Shown piece after piece: positions 63,359-64,000 of a DNA stretch of 64,000 nucleotides; position 1 is the first letter of the stretch, and each line of letters begins with the position of its first letter. Made by a program: the position numbers and the translations under genes. Location of the stretch: positions 1,848,976 through 1,912,975 of the forward strand of contig NZ_LMIS01000001.1 in assembly GCF_001428805.1 (NCBI RefSeq). The letters run 5' to 3'. The notes beneath the pieces were generated by a model, which did not search any database, was not told where the DNA came from, and was given only the letters and a program-made list of their open reading frames with translations. The stretch is from Aeromicrobium sp. Root236 (GTDB taxonomy: Bacteria; Actinomycetota; Actinomycetes; Propionibacteriales; Nocardioidaceae).

Positions 63359-64000
63359 ATGAAAGCCGTACAGATCACGACCCTCGACGGCCCCGAAGCG
63401 GTCGAGCTGGTCGAGCTCCCCAGCCCCGTGCCCGGCCCCGACCAGGTCCTGATCCGCGTGCACGCGGCCGGCGTCGCGTTCCCCGAGGTGTTGCAGAGCC
63501 GCGGGCTCTACCAGCTCAAGCCCGACCTGCCGTTCACCCCGGGCGCCGAGATCGCCGGCGAGGTCATCAGCGCCCCCGACGGCTCGGGCTTCTCCCCCGG
63601 CGACCGGGTCGCGGCGCTGTGCCTGCTCGGCGGCTTCGCCGAGGAGGCCGTCGCCAACCTCGACCTCACGTTCCCGATCCCCGACAGCATCTCGTACGAG
63701 CAGGGTGCCGCGATCGTCTTCAACTACGGCACCGCCTACTTCGCCCTGGTCGAGCGCGGCCGGCTCGCTGCCGGTGAGTCGGTGCTGGTCCACGGAGCGG
63801 CCGGCGGCGTCGGCACCGCGGCGATCCAGGTCGCCAAGGCGTTCGGCGCGGGACGGGTCATCGCCGTCACCTCGACCGCCGAGAAGGGCGCGATCGCGCT
63901 TGAGGCCGGCGCCGACGCGTTCGTCCTGCCCGACGGGTTCAGGGACGCGGTCAAGGAGCAGGGCGGGGTCGACATCGTGGTCGATCCGGTGGGCGGCGAG
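63359..64000 (+). CDS. NADPH:quinone oxidoreductase-family MDR protein (3' end outside window)
   Basis: 214 codons visible. The medium-chain dehydrogenase N-terminal domain has FTPGAEIAGEVISAPDGSGF and GDRVAALCLLGGFAEE. The Rossmann motif is LVHGAAGGVGTAAIQVAKAFG near residue 142. Zinc-ligand residues of alcohol dehydrogenases are absent, as in the quinone oxidoreductase/crotonyl-CoA reductase-like group. The leaderless ATG lies under a palindromic operator. Substrate unknown; the frame is open to the window edge. Confidence 0.9.
   Translation, partial: MKAVQITTLDGPEAVELVELPSPVPGPDQVLIRVHAAGVAFPEVLQSRGLYQLKPDLPFTPGAEIAGEVISAPDGSGFSPGDRVAALCLLGGFAEEAVANLDLTFPIPDSISYEQGAAIVFNYGTAYFALVERGRLAAGESVLVHGAAGGVGTAAIQVAKAFGAGRVIAVTSTAEKGAIALEAGADAFVLPDGFRDAVKEQGGVDIVVDPVGGE

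Overview
The window is a 64 kb stretch of high-GC, gene-dense chromosome from an actinomycete. Gene families, gene order and translation signals point to the Nocardioidaceae and relatives (an Aeromicrobium- or Nocardioides-like organism); this is inference from recalled gene order, not a database result. There are no rRNA, tRNA, CRISPR, prophage or insertion-sequence genes, and no gene-free stretch longer than about 240 bases. Two genes run off the ends: a CobA-HemD fusion on the left and a quinone oxidoreductase on the right.

Region 1 (1-20.2 kb) resembles the M. tuberculosis Rv0495c-Rv0512 neighbourhood. It holds a rex-hemA-hemC-cobA/hemD operon under a Rex operator, a glutaredoxin-like protein, an acyl-CoA ligase and a HAD phosphatase. 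A BldN-like ECF sigma factor with its probable membrane anti-sigma partner follows. Next come a PlsC-type acyltransferase, a degenerate SDR, the tiny ribosomal protein bS22 and a BldC-type HTH protein, then proC, two transporters, a TIM-barrel isomerase, a Ppx/GppA phosphatase and a Cys-rich protein. Region 2 (20.9-53.5 kb) resembles Rv3585-Rv3628: radA, disA, mutY, clpC, lysS, a pantothenate/CoA group (DUF2520 protein, panC, panD, coaX), a folate operon (folE, folP, an NTF2-like protein, folB, folK) starting from ftsH, then hpt, tilS, a zinc metalloprotease, a PBP4-type carboxypeptidase and ppa. Region 3 (53.5-64 kb) is more accessory: a sugar dehydrogenase, an M20 peptidase, a TetR-controlled Baeyer-Villiger monooxygenase plus cytochrome P450 pair, a Ski2-like helicase, a PAP2 phosphatase and a quinone oxidoreductase.

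The least explained cassette lies at 36.8-40.3 kb. A MidA/NDUFAF7-type methyltransferase, a polysaccharide pyruvyl transferase and a stand-alone, divergent NuoD-like protein overlap by 4 bases each. NDUFAF7 methylates an Arg of the mitochondrial NuoD homologue. That Arg is present here, but the usual quinone-site Tyr is Trp.

Regulation is unusually readable. About twenty genes have a TAnnnT -10 element 6-8 bases before the start codon, the hallmark of leaderless transcripts. Three perfect palindromes of the TetR type sit on such promoters. Two small dispersed repeat families occupy intergenic gaps, and one copy lies in frame inside the P450 gene.
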